Assembly (NCBI GenBank): GCA_029959085.1
Contig: JARWIR010000010.1
Coordinates: forward strand, 13,909,001-13,973,000
From: Nemophila menziesii
Lineage: Eukaryota > Streptophyta > Magnoliopsida > Boraginales > Hydrophyllaceae
Direction of reading: 5' to 3'
Length of the DNA stretch: 64,000 nucleotides
This document shows positions 1 to 12,291 of this stretch, in pieces. The notes under the pieces were generated by a model. The model had not been told where the DNA came from. It worked only from the letters and a program-made list of their open reading frames with translations, and did not search any database. How positions within the stretch are numbered: the stretch's first letter is position 1; every line of letters starts with the position of its first letter. The translations under genes and the position numbers were made by a program.

Positions 1-254
1 CCTTGGATTGTGTTGTTATTCAAGGAATTTTCTTGGTGTGTTTAACACTCGATTGTAGTTATATTTTTTTCATGTAATCTTCTTTTCTTTGGATTTATCA
101 TCATATATATTTGCTTGTATTAGTCATTTTTACTAAGGGTTATTTTTGAAAAAAAAAGAACTAAAAAATAGAATCTTCCATGATACAAGCCAGTAAGTAT
201 GTTTCTTTCCTCTTCAATAAACAAACCATATTACTAGAAAAAAATTCAATTTAG

Positions 255-597
255 GCTATTACTTATGGTCGGAAAAAAAATTAAGCTAAATTTTTAAAAA
301 ATTACATTTTTGGGCCAAACGTATTCTAAAGCCCATTTTAGACCATTTTACTAATTTCGTGAGATATTTTATAGATTTTAAAAAGAATTTAGACACTTTA
401 AATATAGTTCACAGTTTATGATGCGGCCAAATAAACATGTAATTTATTAGAAATGCTTAAATTATCTTTAAAATCAATAAAGTATTTTAAAAAATTAGTA
501 AAATGGCTAAAAATAAACTTTTTAAATATATTTTGTCTGAAAATATAACTTTTTAAATGTTTAGACTAAAAATATTTGTATATCATAGATAATAGCC
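255..597. mobile_element. Foldback-like MITE with long imperfect inverted arms
   Basis: The left end GGCTATTACTTATGG is mirrored at the right end by CATAGATAATAGCC. Similarity continues inward on both arms (for example ATTTTAGACCATTTTACTAATTT on the left against AAATTAGTAAAATGGCTAAAAAT on the right), giving arms of roughly 165 bp around a centre near 425. It has no coding capacity and I could not fix a target duplication. The family is not recognised. It lies upstream of the first GST promoter. Confidence 0.55.
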
Positions 598-757
598 AAA
601 AAAACAAAATTTGCTCATATTACTCTTTTAATATTAAAACTACAAAATGGACCGTGCAGGTTTACCTAGGTAATCTTTTACTTTATTGTCTATATCACTC
701 CTTCCCAAATCAACAACGTTTTGAAGTGGTAGAGGTCATTACTTTTGTCAACTTCAA

Positions 758-826
758 GGAGATAATGTCTTGATGCAGTTAAGTTTGCCTTTCAAGGAGT
801 CTTGATGCAATTAAGTTTGCCTTCAG
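758..826 (+). promoter_or_regulatory. Tandem duplication in the GST copy 1 upstream region
   Basis: Two adjacent copies of a unit of about 34-36 bp are present. Each has AAGGAG, then TCTTGATGCA, then TTAAGTTTGCCTT. The corresponding region of GST copy 2 (9819-9853) has the unit once. W-box-like GTCAAC cores lie beside the unit in both promoters. A regulatory role is inference. Confidence 0.5.
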
Positions 827-901
827 GGTCAACATAGTGCAGCTAATGAAATTTATGATTGTATTTCATGGCCAAGTAAATTCTTGCTACATCTTCGTGT
901 C

Positions 902-909
902 TATAAATA
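902..909 (+). promoter_or_regulatory. TATA box of GST copy 1
   Basis: TATAAATA lies 91 bp before the ATG. It falls in a block (CATCTTC..TCTATA) that is also found upstream of GST copy 2, which supports it as the core promoter. Confidence 0.65.
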
Positions 910-999
910 CTCATGAAGATGCTTTAAATCAATATCACTTTTAATTTTACTCAATTTAGTCTTTCAGTAAGATAATCCAACTAATTATAATAAGTTCTG

Positions 1000-1713
1000 A
1001 TGGCAGCAGTGAAATTGATTGGTATGAAGGAAAGCCCATTTGTTCGCAGAGTTGAAATTGCTTTGAAATGGAAAGGGATTGAATACGAATTTATAGAGGA
1101 AAATTTGCCCATCAAAAGTCCATTACTTCTCAAATACAATCCAGTTCACAAGAAAATACCCGTTCTTGTTCACAATGGAAATCCAATTGCGGAATCTCTT
1201 GTGATCGTTCAGTACATTGATGAGACATGGAAAAACAATCCTATCTTGCCTCATGATCCTCATCAAAGAGCCATGGCTCGTTTCTGGGCCAAATTCATAG
1301 ATGATAAGGTATGTATAATTAAAAAAAATTACTTTATTCCGAAATAAGTTTGTAATACGAGGATACTTTTCTCTTTATAGTTACCTGCTTTATGGAATTC
1401 TATAACATTGAAGGGAGAAGCACAAGAAAAGGATAAAGTGGAAGCATTTGAGGCGTTGGAGATTATCAACTATGAACTCAAGGATAAGAAATTCTTTGGT
1501 GGAGACAGTCTCGGGCTAGCTGATATTGCTGCAAATTTTTTAGCCCTTTGGATTGGAGTTGCAGAACAGTTTTTCGGTGTAAAGTTTATTACAGAAGAGA
1601 AACATCCCAATTTATGTGTATGGATTGCAGAGTACCTTAACTGCAGCATTGTTAAGGATAACATGCCTGATAGAGAAGAATTACTAGCTTTTTTTAAAGC
1701 TCGATGCGGATAG
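1000..1713 (+). CDS. Tau-class glutathione S-transferase, copy 1
   Basis: This is a cytosolic enzyme of the tau class, expected to conjugate glutathione to electrophiles such as herbicides and stress metabolites. Exons are 1000-1308 and 1381-1713, with a GT-AG intron of 72 bp, giving 213 residues. The N-terminal thioredoxin fold carries the catalytic serine in ESPF (Ser12). The glutathione site is KKIPV followed by [11 protein letters not shown] (Glu65-Ser66). The helical C-terminal domain includes [16 protein letters not shown] and ends FFKARCG. The intron falls after IDDK, at the same codon as in the two other copies. The start is chosen because MAAVKLIG aligns in all three. The C-terminus is five residues shorter than copy 2. 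No disabling change is seen. Confidence 0.93.
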
Positions 1714-3385
1714 TATAATTAAAAGGGTATCTTTCTTCCCCGCCGAAAAAAAGAAGGGTATCTTTCTTCTCGTTCAGTTGACCATGTAATAGTGAGCTTA
1801 GCGTATGAAAATAAACATGACAAGTTAACATGGTATTAAGTGGATCTGTTTCCTCTCAATTACTAGTGTCTCTGGTGCAACGAAGCATGCTATTTTCGTT
1901 AAGCATTGATCTACACTCTGCCTAGGCTCCTTTGTCGTTGATGTTAGCTCAGTAACGGAGTGAGATTGTTGTTTTAAAGTCTACATTATCAATGGGAACA
2001 AAATTTACTTCAATTGCAAAAATCTTGGTCGTTAGACCCCATGTATTATTCACTTCGTCAATAATGTTTGTTATATTTTTCTTTTCACAAAAATTAAGAA
2101 AAACAATTAATTTCTTTTACTTTTACTAAACTACTTTTAACCAATTAAATAAATAAACTTAATGATGATAAGTTTTTTAATATTAAATAAAGATAAAGAT
2201 AATAAAGAATGTATAAAAGTTCTTTGGTATCTTAAATTGACAACTTTTTATGGACATTTACTTTTAAAAATTGAGACAAATATTAATGTACAGAGAAAGT
2301 AAAAAAAACAAGAAAGTTTAGAAAAGGACTCAGTTGAGATAGACCACGCGGTCGCACCTTCCTCTCTCTTCTTCTTCTTCTTCTTTTAGGACCTCTCATT
2401 TCCTTTCTTACCGGGATAGGGGTTACAATAATGGAAAAACCAACAAAATACACAAAAGGATTACAAGGTCTCATAAATAGTCCCAAGCCAACACTCCAAC
2501 TAAGGTTTATCCATCTGAAATTTTATGGAAGAAAAATTATACAAGTAGTTGGAAGGATATAAGATCTAGCAAAAATTAGAAGGAACACCATTATGGACAT
2601 AAAAATTCGATCAAGTCGACATCCACATCACGGTGATGACAATCATCACCCACCCTTCAAAACTACCATTAAAAATAATGGTAGAGATTTGTTGTCCAGA
2701 GTAATCCAGAAGCACGAACGGGTGGAGAGGTGGCTAAGGAGGAATACAACGACCATCTTATTAATAAAAACAAAAAACACCCACTCAAGCATACACAATA
2801 AGCATTTGAGAGTCAACTTAGAAATCACCTTAGTAGGAATTGATCCTTATCTTTTCACCAATCTCTTGTAAATAAAACCCAAACCAAAAGTTTCATATCA
2901 CTGGTTCACCACCACCGAAAAAGAACGAATTTAGTTAAGATTTGTATAAGGAGTCTCCCCATCAAAACACTCAAAATTAAAGATCTCCACTCCTAAAAAT
3001 ATTGAAGTCCGCCATGAAACCCATAAGTTGGACACTTAATTCAGATAAAGAGACATGGAACTCATTTGATGGGCCTGTCAAAACTCTTTCTTCCTAAAAG
3101 ACCTCCCCTACTGCTATTTGGAAAATATGGATGCCCCAACTCACTAGATTTACTCCAAGAAATGGGAATAGAAACCACTAAGATAAAATTGAGATGGGCA
3201 CTCAATTTAGATAAACATATATGTAACTCTTTAAGATGGGATGATGTCTTTCTTTTTGTGATGGATTAATCCAGTCACGAGACATCTTTTTGGAAGTTTA
3301 TTGGGCCTAAGTGGTGGATTTTCCCTATTATTTAACGTATTGCACTCTCTTCTCTAGTTTTGGGACTTACTGCTATTTATAAAGT
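1714..3385. other. Intergenic, no supported gene
   Basis: This is AT-rich sequence downstream of GST copy 1. Short open frames at 2593-2871 and 3066-3269 resemble nothing I recognise. The phrase TTTCTTCC plus AGACCTCCCCT near 3090 recurs near 4710, on the far side of the LTR-like block, so that block may have been inserted into an older repeat. Confidence 0.5.
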
Positions 3386-3389
3386 TTGT

Positions 3390-4675
3390 GTGTTTTAATT
3401 GTGTCTTAAGTGTGTATCTTTTGGGTACATGGATGATACAAAGTGCTAAGATAAAGAGATAAGGTAAAAAAAGTCAAGTCAAACCCTAAGTCAAGGTGCA
3501 TGATGAGCTTAAAGTTACTTTGGGAAGTTGGAGCGTAGATTAGAAAAGTTTTGAAGTCATATTGATTCAGTCACCACAAGAAATTAGTTAGAGATTTTGA
3601 ATAAATCCTTTTTTATTTAGAGATAGCTTGAAGTCAACATCGCGTGGGAAGTGACGGAAGTTGATTCGAAGTTAGGACGAGAAAGTTATGTCATTTGATT
3701 CCACTGTGACTTGAACTAGTCTAGCACTAACTAAAATCGGGTGGAACCATATCTAACCTAATTAAGCAAGCCCATGGAGGCCCCAAACGTTTTTAGTTAG
3801 TATATAAGTCATATATTATCTCCAAAATAGATACAAATCATTACACACTTCATTTTACACGTTTTTCAAGAGGAGCAAGAGCAGAGCAAGAGCAAAAGAG
3901 AGGGAAGGAAGCTATTTCACCAAAACCCACCATTCTTCCTCATCGAAGCTCTGAATCCACTCATTCCCTAGAGTAACTTTATTTTATTTTAGCTTTTAAA
4001 CGTGATTCCAATATTAGCTTTAATTAGTGTTTTTATTTGAGTATGAACTAAACCCTTATTTCTTGAGGATTGCGATTATGTATGAACCTAAATTCATTTA
4101 TTTGATGTTTGAGACTAATCTTATCTTGGCCGAATAGTGATTATACTAAGTAATTGAGCCTGCGTCCGGAAAGGGGGTTACGGATTAGTGTATATGCGTT
4201 TGGTGTGCATTAGTGAGCCCGTAGGTCTTGAATAGCCAAGCAGCCGCTAGGGTTTGTTTTAATCTCACATAATTTCAGTACGTGAGCTTCCTAATTCGAC
4301 CCATATGAGAGTTAGGAAGACTTTAATATGATCTTGAACATCATAATTACCAATTTTGGCGAGTACTAGCAATCCTTAAACATACCTCTCTTAAATTAAA
4401 ACTTCGTTTTAATTGATCATCTTTCCATTTCAATAGTTTACTTAATTATCCTTTGTCTTACGCATTATACAAAGCCAAAAATATTTCTTCATTTACTTTC
4501 TCTCTTTCCGATTTTCATTTACAACCTATTCAATATTATATTATGAAACACTTTGAGACAACGTTGATAGTTCCCGAGGAGACAATACATCCATGAACTT
4601 ATCTTTATTACTTGACAACGACCCGTGCACTTGCAGAAAGTTACCCTATTTCTAGGTGTTGATAATATATCACAC
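3390..4675 (+). mobile_element. Decayed Ty3/gypsy LTR-like block
   Basis: The sequence has the composition and landmarks of an Athila-like long terminal repeat. These include a stretch with TTCTTGAGGATTGCGATTATG, a CCCGAGGAGACAATAC block, and an end reading GACCCGTGCACTTGCAGAA, which is typical just before the primer site. The primer-binding site itself is missing. An integrase relic in the same orientation follows at 6788-7438, so both may derive from one element. Ends are approximate and the second LTR was not found. Confidence 0.4.
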
Positions 4676-4919
4676 CCAGGGGCCCAACATGGATTTGCCG
4701 ATCCTTTCTTCCAACAGACCTCCCCTGCTTCTACGTAAGGTGATAAATATAAAAAAAATGTTTATTAGTAAGAACAAGGAAAATTTTCCAACAATATGAA
4801 CTCCTTAGATTGACCGCCAACGATCTGAACTCCAACGATCTGACCGCCAAAGATTTGGCCGCCAGAAATCTAAAATTCATTGGTTTGAACTCCTTAAATT
4901 ATCCTTCATTAAGAGATTA

Positions 4920-5138
4920 GTGCTCATTTGGAAGTGCTTTGAAAAGCACTTAAAAGTTATTCTAGATGTTTAAAAGTGTTTTAGACCTTAAAAAACATTT
5001 TTGGGAAAAACACTGCTTCTTAAAAAAAGGACCTAAAGTGATTCTAGATTAAAAATTATTTTAAATATTTTTTTAAAATTTAAATTTTATTCTAAAATCT
5101 CTTTTTTACTCTAAAATAAACACTTCCAAACGTGCCCT
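4920..5138. mobile_element. MITE, GTTTGGAAGTG family, copy A
   Basis: It begins GTGCTCATTTGGAAGTGC and ends CACTTCCAAACGTGCCC, so the ends are inverted repeats. The interior is AT-rich with internal palindromes of the AAGCACTTAAAAGT kind. Related copies lie at 26093-26319 and 53103-53334. The flanks are TTA on the left and TAA on the right, so a PIF/Harbinger-type 3-bp duplication is possible but not proven. Confidence 0.6.
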
Positions 5139-6787
5139 AAATGGGTGTAGTATTCCATAACTAAACCCCACGTTGGAGACACAAACATGTAAGCTATATA
5201 GATTAAAAGCAACGCCAACTATCCCTATTAATAGATCAGATTTGTAAACCTCGAGTGTGAAGTTTTGGAGCTCAATAAGAATTTTTTAGGAAACTACGCA
5301 CGTTGTAAAAAAGTAATCCTTAAGGAGATCTATGTTGTTTGAGTAGAAGTAATCCAAACCTGCAGTAAGGGATAATGCATCCTACAAAGCGAACTACCAC
5401 AAGGATCAAGAGAGTATACACTGGAAAAAATATTTAAGTATGAAAACCATATTCCTACCACCAAAAAAAAGTATCTCAGGATATTAAAATTCTCAACTGC
5501 GAACCTTTAAGTAACTTCTTCCACTTATCTGCAATAATAAGATCAACCCAAGGTTTCCCAATCTTTGAGTATGGCATCAACAACCAAATATGGGCCTTAT
5601 CTGAAAAGAAGGTGAGACTTCCATCACTATGATCCCAGGGGTGGTGAAAAAATTTCTTATCATTAGCCAAAACCAAATCATGACAGAGGCCTTGAGTAAA
5701 GGTTGTGATATGTGAACGGAAAGTGTAACCCTTAATGGATCCCAAAGCATGATCTTTATCCAAAGGCATGGGAAATTGAACTAGAAAAACACTTCTACCA
5801 TTCCAAAGCAAATAGATGATCAAGTAGGCTCACAAGTCAAGAGGCTAAACAAAGTATTCTCTAGGTAGTCCTGATGACCAACTAAAAGAGTGAGGGATTT
5901 ACGTTGCTAAAGTATCTATGACTCCTACTAGCCATCATCAAACTAAAATCACAAAACTCCGAGAAGGAACCAAGCAAAACAACTCGTTAAGTCAAAAGAA
6001 AAGTGAAAGATTGACACCAGAGCAATCCAAACCAAAAGAGTATTAAAATTTCCAGATTTAAAAGGAGAGAAAGACCCATCTATATACGAAATCATCTAGT
6101 AATTAAAGGGAAAGATTCCTCTAAACGATGGCACAACCCAAAAAACTGTTCACGAACCGTAGATAGAGGGGCAATGACAAACTTTGAAAAGCCCAAATCT
6201 CAAACTCTAACATCTCTTTCATATCAAGACATCGTTTTCCCCTAGAAATATGGTAAGTTAGTAATACTCTTACGCTTATTAGACATTTTGATTAATGGTT
6301 TTCCCCTTTGACCGAAGTAGAGGAGGTTTAGAGTTATTATGGAGAGACATCATGTTAAAGTTAAGGAGTTATAGAAAAAGAGAGATGACGCCTTCTCTCT
6401 AGATTGGTAGGAGGTTAAAAACACGTGTTAGGGAGAAAAATACCTAAATTGAATAAAACAAAGAGAATAATGATAAAAAATAAAAGAGGCCCACGATTTA
6501 CGTGGTTCTAAAAATTGTCTTTATCCACGGAGGTTCACATTGTTTCACTATGATATAAAAATCCTTGAACAAGAAGGACAACCCTCTTCAATCTTCTACA
6601 AGAATCTCTTTTATGTTTTCTCATAAATGTATCACTCATATTCGCTGTATTGGTCCTTAAGCCTCTCTATAATTCCTATACATATACTACATATATAAGA
6701 GAAAGAGAGAGAGAAATTGGAGCCAAATATATCTTGGTGTCCAAGACAATTTGAAGCCTAAGTAAAGCTAAAATTGATATATGTTAG
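5139..6787. other. Intergenic, one unidentified minus-strand open frame
   Basis: A minus-strand frame at 5476-5823 (115 residues) contains HHPWDHSDGSLTFF. The sequence further upstream on that strand is broken by stops. It may be the relic of a transposon ORF, but I do not recognise the family. Around 6490-6530 there is a block with TTTACGTGGTTC and TCCACGGAGG, seen in many dispersed plant repeats. Confidence 0.35.
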
Positions 6788-7438
6788 GATGGATTATTTC
6801 ACTAGGTGGGTCGAAGCCTAGGTTGTATCCTTAGGAATTGCTCAAAGAGCATAAAATTTTGTCTGGAAAGATTTAGTTTGTCGATATGGAGTCTCACACA
6901 TGTTTGTGAATGTTCATGGAACTCAATTCATAATCGAGCACTTTCGAGTACAATGTGAGGATACATGCATCAGATTAACATACTCATTGATTTCTCACCC
7001 ACAATGCAATAGTCAAGTAGAGGTCATCAAATGAACCATTATATAAAGTTTAGCTACAAATATTAACCAACATCAGAAGATGTTTCCACACATATTGCAA
7101 GAAGTCTTGCGGGATATCGAACCACTATACACTCGACAACAAATGAAACACCATACAACCTAGCGTGTGGGTGTGAGTCATTTCGTCGATAGATATTCCA
7201 ACACTCAGCTCAAAATTTGAAGATTTCAATCTAGATAATAATAGTCAAACCCTATTGGGAGAGTTAGATCGCATAGAAGAGACTCGGGAAAGAGAATATA
7301 TTTGGTCGAATCTGGAAAAATTAGCAGTAGCCCAGGCTTTCAAAAATAAGGTTCGGCCAAAGAATATCAAAGTACGAGATCTGGTTTTACGTAAACAAGA
7401 GTTGACATATCAAGAAATTACTCTTAAAGACCTGCATC
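6788..7438 (+). pseudogene. Ty3/gypsy integrase fragment
   Basis: Conceptual translation with several stops and shifts shows the integrase core: DYFTRWVEA near the start, a VNVHGTQF block where active elements have the catalytic Asp (here replaced), and SHPQCNSQVEV. The C-terminal part (7255-7438) is still open, with LDRIEETRE and VRDLVLRKQE, the usual C-terminal integrase signature. A hAT MITE interrupts it at 7439. The catalytic residues are not intact, so it is inactive. Confidence 0.75.
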
Positions 7439-7895
7439 CTATGTTGTAGATCTCCCCGCCTAGGCGCGTCTAGGCGCCGCCTAGGCGTCAACTCCCCCCT
7501 ATGCCGCTTACGCCTAGTTAAAACTCTAGGCGTTTTTGCCTAGCGCCTTAGTCGCCGTGGAATTGGCGCCTACCCCGTCTAAGCGCCGATTAATGGGAAA
7601 AAATGGCCGCCTAGGCGCCGATTAATGGCAAAACATGCCCGCATAAGCCTTCTTGTTATTTTTCTTATTCTCGAGAATTCTTTAATTGATATTATAACTT
7701 ACTACATTGTTTTTATATGTATTTTATGACTTAAATAGTTAAAATTGCTATAATTAATACATATATATTATTAATATACAAAATTACACAACGAGATTCA
7801 AAACCGTATAATTCCGCCTAGTCCCCGTGTAATCCCGCCTAGGAGCTAGGCCCCAGTCGACCGCCTAGGCTGCAAAACCGAGATCTACAGCATAG
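7439..7895. mobile_element. hAT-type MITE with perfect 8-bp target duplication
   Basis: The ends CTATGTTGTAGATCTC and GAGATCTACAGCATAG are inverted repeats with one mismatch. CCTGCATC flanks both sides (7431-7438 and 7896-7903). The subterminal regions are rich in CGCCTAGGCG palindromes. It has no coding capacity. The 8-bp duplication places it in the hAT superfamily. It was inserted into the gypsy integrase relic. Confidence 0.88.
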
Positions 7896-7903
7896 CCTGC
7901 ATC

Positions 7904-8717
7904 GACACGCTCCCACAGATATTCAGAAAAACTTAATGCTAATCGACACGATTACAAAAAGACCAACATTAGTACTGATATATCAAGAAAGTACTTGAAA
8001 GACCGACCCACGTGCCGACATGCTCTCATAAATGATCAGATAGACCGATGTTTATGGACATGACTATAACCTACCCAAAAGACCGACTATACATTTGTCA
8101 TAAAAGCAATTAAGACTGGATCACGTATCTGCAAATTGCATACACGGTAAATGAATTTCTATTGATCATATATGAACAAGAAATATTGATCGCACATATT
8201 TAAAGGGTTCTTGATAAGACAAAGTGAAGTGCTGCTACTAAATCAAGTAAGGAAAGGCCAAGATCGAAGGTATGACAACGGGGTCGAGGCTAATCATCGA
8301 TGACGAGGGTAATTGAATAGTAAACATGCACAAGCACAAGAAGACAAAGGAAATTGTTATGTACATATTCGGCATTCGAGGGAAGCATTTTGACACGCAA
8401 CAAGAAAGTAAGTGTTCATTGTGACCCCACAACAACCTAAAATGCACACCCATAACAACCTAATATGCACATCCACAACAGTCAAATGCGCGTTCAGAGA
8501 GCAGATAAAAGATTTATTATGATTCAAAACTCTTCTCGGCATCGTCGACACGTCTCTTCTAACTATTTGGTTTGTGTTTTGAATCAATCGGTCAGATCGA
8601 AAATTAGATAAAAGATTTATTATGATTCTATCAGCATACATATTGTCATACACCATTTCACCATCCATATCCTAGTGAGAATATACACCTATCTTCATCT
8701 GATAACGACTAGGATCA
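7904..8717. other. Continuation of decayed LTR-retrotransposon sequence
   Basis: There is no conserved open frame. A 23-bp phrase, AGATAAAAGATTTATTATGATTC, occurs twice (about 8512 and 8608). The similar phrases CAACAACCTAAAATGCACA and CAACCTAATATGCACA are adjacent. This is probably the tail of the gypsy relic beginning upstream, but it is not assignable with confidence. Confidence 0.35.
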
Positions 8718-8725
8718 GCCATCAA

Positions 8726-9207
8726 CAGGGGCGGAGGCACGTGAAGGGTAGGGGGGCCATGGCCCCCCTGATTATTTTTAAAAAAATTCCTTTGTTAAAA
8801 AAAAAAAATTAATAATGTGCTATTTTACCCTTAAATTTTTTTAAAATATTTATTTGGCCCCCCCTAAATTTTCAAAACATTCATTTGGCCCCCTTTAAAT
8901 TTACAAAACATTCATTTGATCCCCTAAATTTTCAGAATCTTTCTTTAATTCTCTAATTTTAAAAATTTAATTTATTAAACTTATAATTATTTTATTTTTT
9001 CAATAAAATATATGTTATTTTGTATTAAATAAAGAATAATCAGTTACAAACAATAGTATTAGGACTTATAGTGCAGTTTTATCTAATATAAAAGTTTATT
9101 TTACAATTTTTTCATAATATATGGAACTACGATGTAAATAAGTTCAAAAAAAAAAATTCAGGGACACCCTTGGCCGCCCCTACTAAAAATTCCTGGCTCC
9201 GCCCCTG
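8726..9207. mobile_element. Tip100-like hAT MITE with 8-bp target duplication
   Basis: The left end CAGGGGCGGAGGCACG and the inverse of the right end, CAGGGGCGGAGCCAGG, match at 13 of 16 positions and carry the CAGGGGCGGAG terminus typical of Tip100-type hAT elements. GCCATCAA flanks both sides (8718-8725 and 9208-9215). Three imperfect tandem units of about 31 bp (ATTTGGCCCC..CAAAACATTC) lie at 8850-8945. It is noncoding, hence non-autonomous. Confidence 0.92.
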
Positions 9208-9941
9208 GCCATCAACCATTACTTGACCCTTGTCCATTGTTGTAAGTTGTAGCAACTGGGATGACACAACTCAAACTTCAGCATGGCCAATGGATTGGTC
9301 GCGATCCGAATCCAGTCCGATCTGAACTGAGTAGGTCTGGACAGAACCTCTTTATCAATCCAAATTGTGGTCCATCCGGCCCTAATCCTAATTTCAGTGT
9401 TTCGATCCGAAAAAATTGTTAAATCCAATCCGAACTAATGGCCAGACTGATCTCAACTAACTCATACCACCACCAAAATTATCAAGGTCGAGAGATAAGA
9501 GTTTCGTTTTTGTTAGCTTTAAGAAATTAATTCAAGCTAATAGAAGTAGCCATTATGAATATATAGACTAAGAAAGCCAGTAATAGCTGTTATAATAAAG
9601 AATCTGAGAGAATTATCTTACTAATATACATTAAAAAAAACTGTAGTTTTAGAAATCATTTTTAATTCTACTGCCGTATATACTACCTATCCAATATTAA
9701 GTTGATATTATAAATCTATTCTCAACTTTATTATTTTACTGTCTAAATCGCTTCTTCCAAAATCCAATCACTACAGCAACATTTGAAGTGGCTGAGGTCA
9801 GTACATTCGTCATCTTCAAGGAGACAAGAATCTTGATGCAAATAAGTTTGCCTTCGGGGTCAACGTAGTGCAACTGGTCATAGCAAATGGAATATTAATG
9901 AAAAATATATATATCAGCAAATGTTTGCTACATCTTCACAT

Positions 9942-9950
9942 CTATATATA
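9942..9950 (+). promoter_or_regulatory. TATA region of GST copy 2
   Basis: CTATATATA occupies the position of TATAAATA in GST copy 1, after the shared CATCTTC block, about 90 bp before the ATG. A second candidate, TATATAAAA, follows at 9952. Confidence 0.5.
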
Positions 9951-10031
9951 CTATATAAAATTTTAGTCTGAGTTAAAATTGTCCGAGTACTCATATTTAG
10001 TGTTAAAGTGAAAGAATCCAACTAATTATAA

Positions 10032-10763
<732 letters not shown>

Positions 10764-11377
10764 ATTAAAGTTGCTATGACAGCTTGAGAATATAATCAAA
10801 GGTTTTATGTATTCCGTTTTCATTCTACATATGTATCAATTCATTTTAATTGTGGTGTTAGTGAAATTATGAGGTATGAACTGTATAAGGTTTGTGTTCA
10901 GCTAGCTACTAGACAGACGCTTATGTATTTGCACTTCCTTGGCCAATATTGAATTATGCTTACACACTCCTTTAGTGATAGTATGTATTAATTATTATAG
11001 TTTTCCCAAATCATAGGCAGCTATTTTACATCATTTTGTTGGACTAATTATGAAACATTAGGTATATGATTTTTATCTAACCGATAGTGTGATGTGACTC
11101 ATGATTATTGGTAAGCTAATATAAGATATCCTTCTACTAAATTTTTTTTATTTTTTTAATTGGAAAATATAAGAGTTAAGTCAGTACCTATTGCATCCTA
11201 TTCTTTCGATCCATTTACTAAACAAAACGCAGATAATTTTTGTTTTGGCGCCAAATAGCTAAGCAAACACTAATATCTCAGCCACGTAGTCTCAAAAGCT
11301 TGCTTCAAGACTCAAACGAAGGTTGACTCATGTGTAATTTTAGCGATGAAAAATGAGATAATTCATGTGAACAAATT
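10764..11377. other. Intergenic, nothing recognised
   Basis: This is the 3' flank of GST copy 2. I see no conserved open frame, RNA gene or clear repeat. Confidence 0.5.
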
Positions 11378-11533
11378 ATGCTTTATTCGGTTAAGCTTGA
11401 TTTACGGTCCGAGAATGAAAAACTGAAAACACATTTACAAGGTATGCAATTTAGACTGATGGAATTAGAGAAAGTTTGCAGAAGAATGCAAATTCAGATG
11501 ACAAAAGTTATGAAAGCTAGATTAGCAAGCCAT
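11378..11533 (+). pseudogene. NPH3/BTB-POZ-type coiled-coil exon fragment
   Basis: The open frame contains LRSENEKLKTHLQGMQ, LMELEKVCRRMQ and MTKVMKARLASHNK. Heptad-like spacing of Leu and Met and the ENEKL..ELEKVC pattern match the C-terminal coiled coil of NPH3-family BTB/POZ proteins, which act as CUL3 adaptor-like plasma-membrane signalling proteins. No BTB or NPH3 core is nearby, and the frame runs into a repeat with AACTCGTTT motifs. It is therefore a gene fragment or captured exon. The family assignment rests on a short segment. Confidence 0.5.
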
Positions 11534-12040
11534 AATAAGCCGCCCAAGCTTAGCTCGGAGAAAAACTCGTTTAATATCGCCTCGAATATAACCAAATTTA
11601 ATCTCTAACTCTAATTTAAGCTCGTTACATAAACAAAGCTCGAACTCGTTTGTTAGTAGCTCGTTTATATTTAGGAATTATATATTAATGTATTATTAAA
11701 CCATAAATATCAACTTGGATATTTATAATTTTCGGAGATATTTATTTTTTATTAATATTACGTTTCATATTTTCATACCACACACCATTAAATACCAAAC
11801 ATTCATGAAAATTTTGTTTCAACCATAAAAAATAAAAATCATGAACAAACTCGAACGGCTCTAAAAAAAAGTGTTAACAAGTTTCAATATCTTTGACTCG
11901 GATAAATAAAAGTTTGACTCGACTCGTTTAAATTTGAGTTTGACTCGACTTGACTCGTTTAATTTTTTGAGCTCAACTTGACTCGAGAAGTTAAATAAAC
12001 TAGCATGTACATCTAGTATTCAGGTCGGCTCAACTCGTTT
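11534..12040. repeat. Probable MITE with AACTCG/AGCTCG subterminal motifs
   Basis: The left side carries AGCTCGG, AACTCGTTTAAT, AAGCTCGTT and GAACTCGTTTG. The right side carries GACTCGACTCG, TTGACTCGA and CAACTCGTTTAC, around an AT-rich core. Such clustered subterminal motifs are typical of small class II elements. Exact ends and a target duplication are not resolved. Confidence 0.35.
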
Positions 12041-12291
12041 ACCGCGCTAGAAGAAGACGCTACTCGGAGGAGCGTCTTTAGGTTATATTGCAATTTTTTT
12101 CTTAAAAAATGTTAAAAATAAAAAGAACTCCAAAAAACATAATAAAATTGATGAGGTGTCTGAGGTCAGTGCTTCTGTCAGCTTGCAAGATTGGTATGTT
12201 GGTCAACCCCTTCTCCTCGTATTTCTTAGGTCATCAATCTCGTCTTTTCTTAGGTCAACATAGTTCTTGATGGGCAAGTTAATTTTTTCAA

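Noticed and set aside
5476..5823. Minus-strand frame of 115 codons as a host gene
   Set aside because: It has no recognised domain, no continuation upstream and lies among repeats; it is kept only as an unidentified frame within a stretch description.
8238..8668. Two overlapping minus-strand frames rich in hydrophobic residues
   Set aside because: The codons follow simple repeats (ACAACCTAAAATGCACA) and there is no family similarity.
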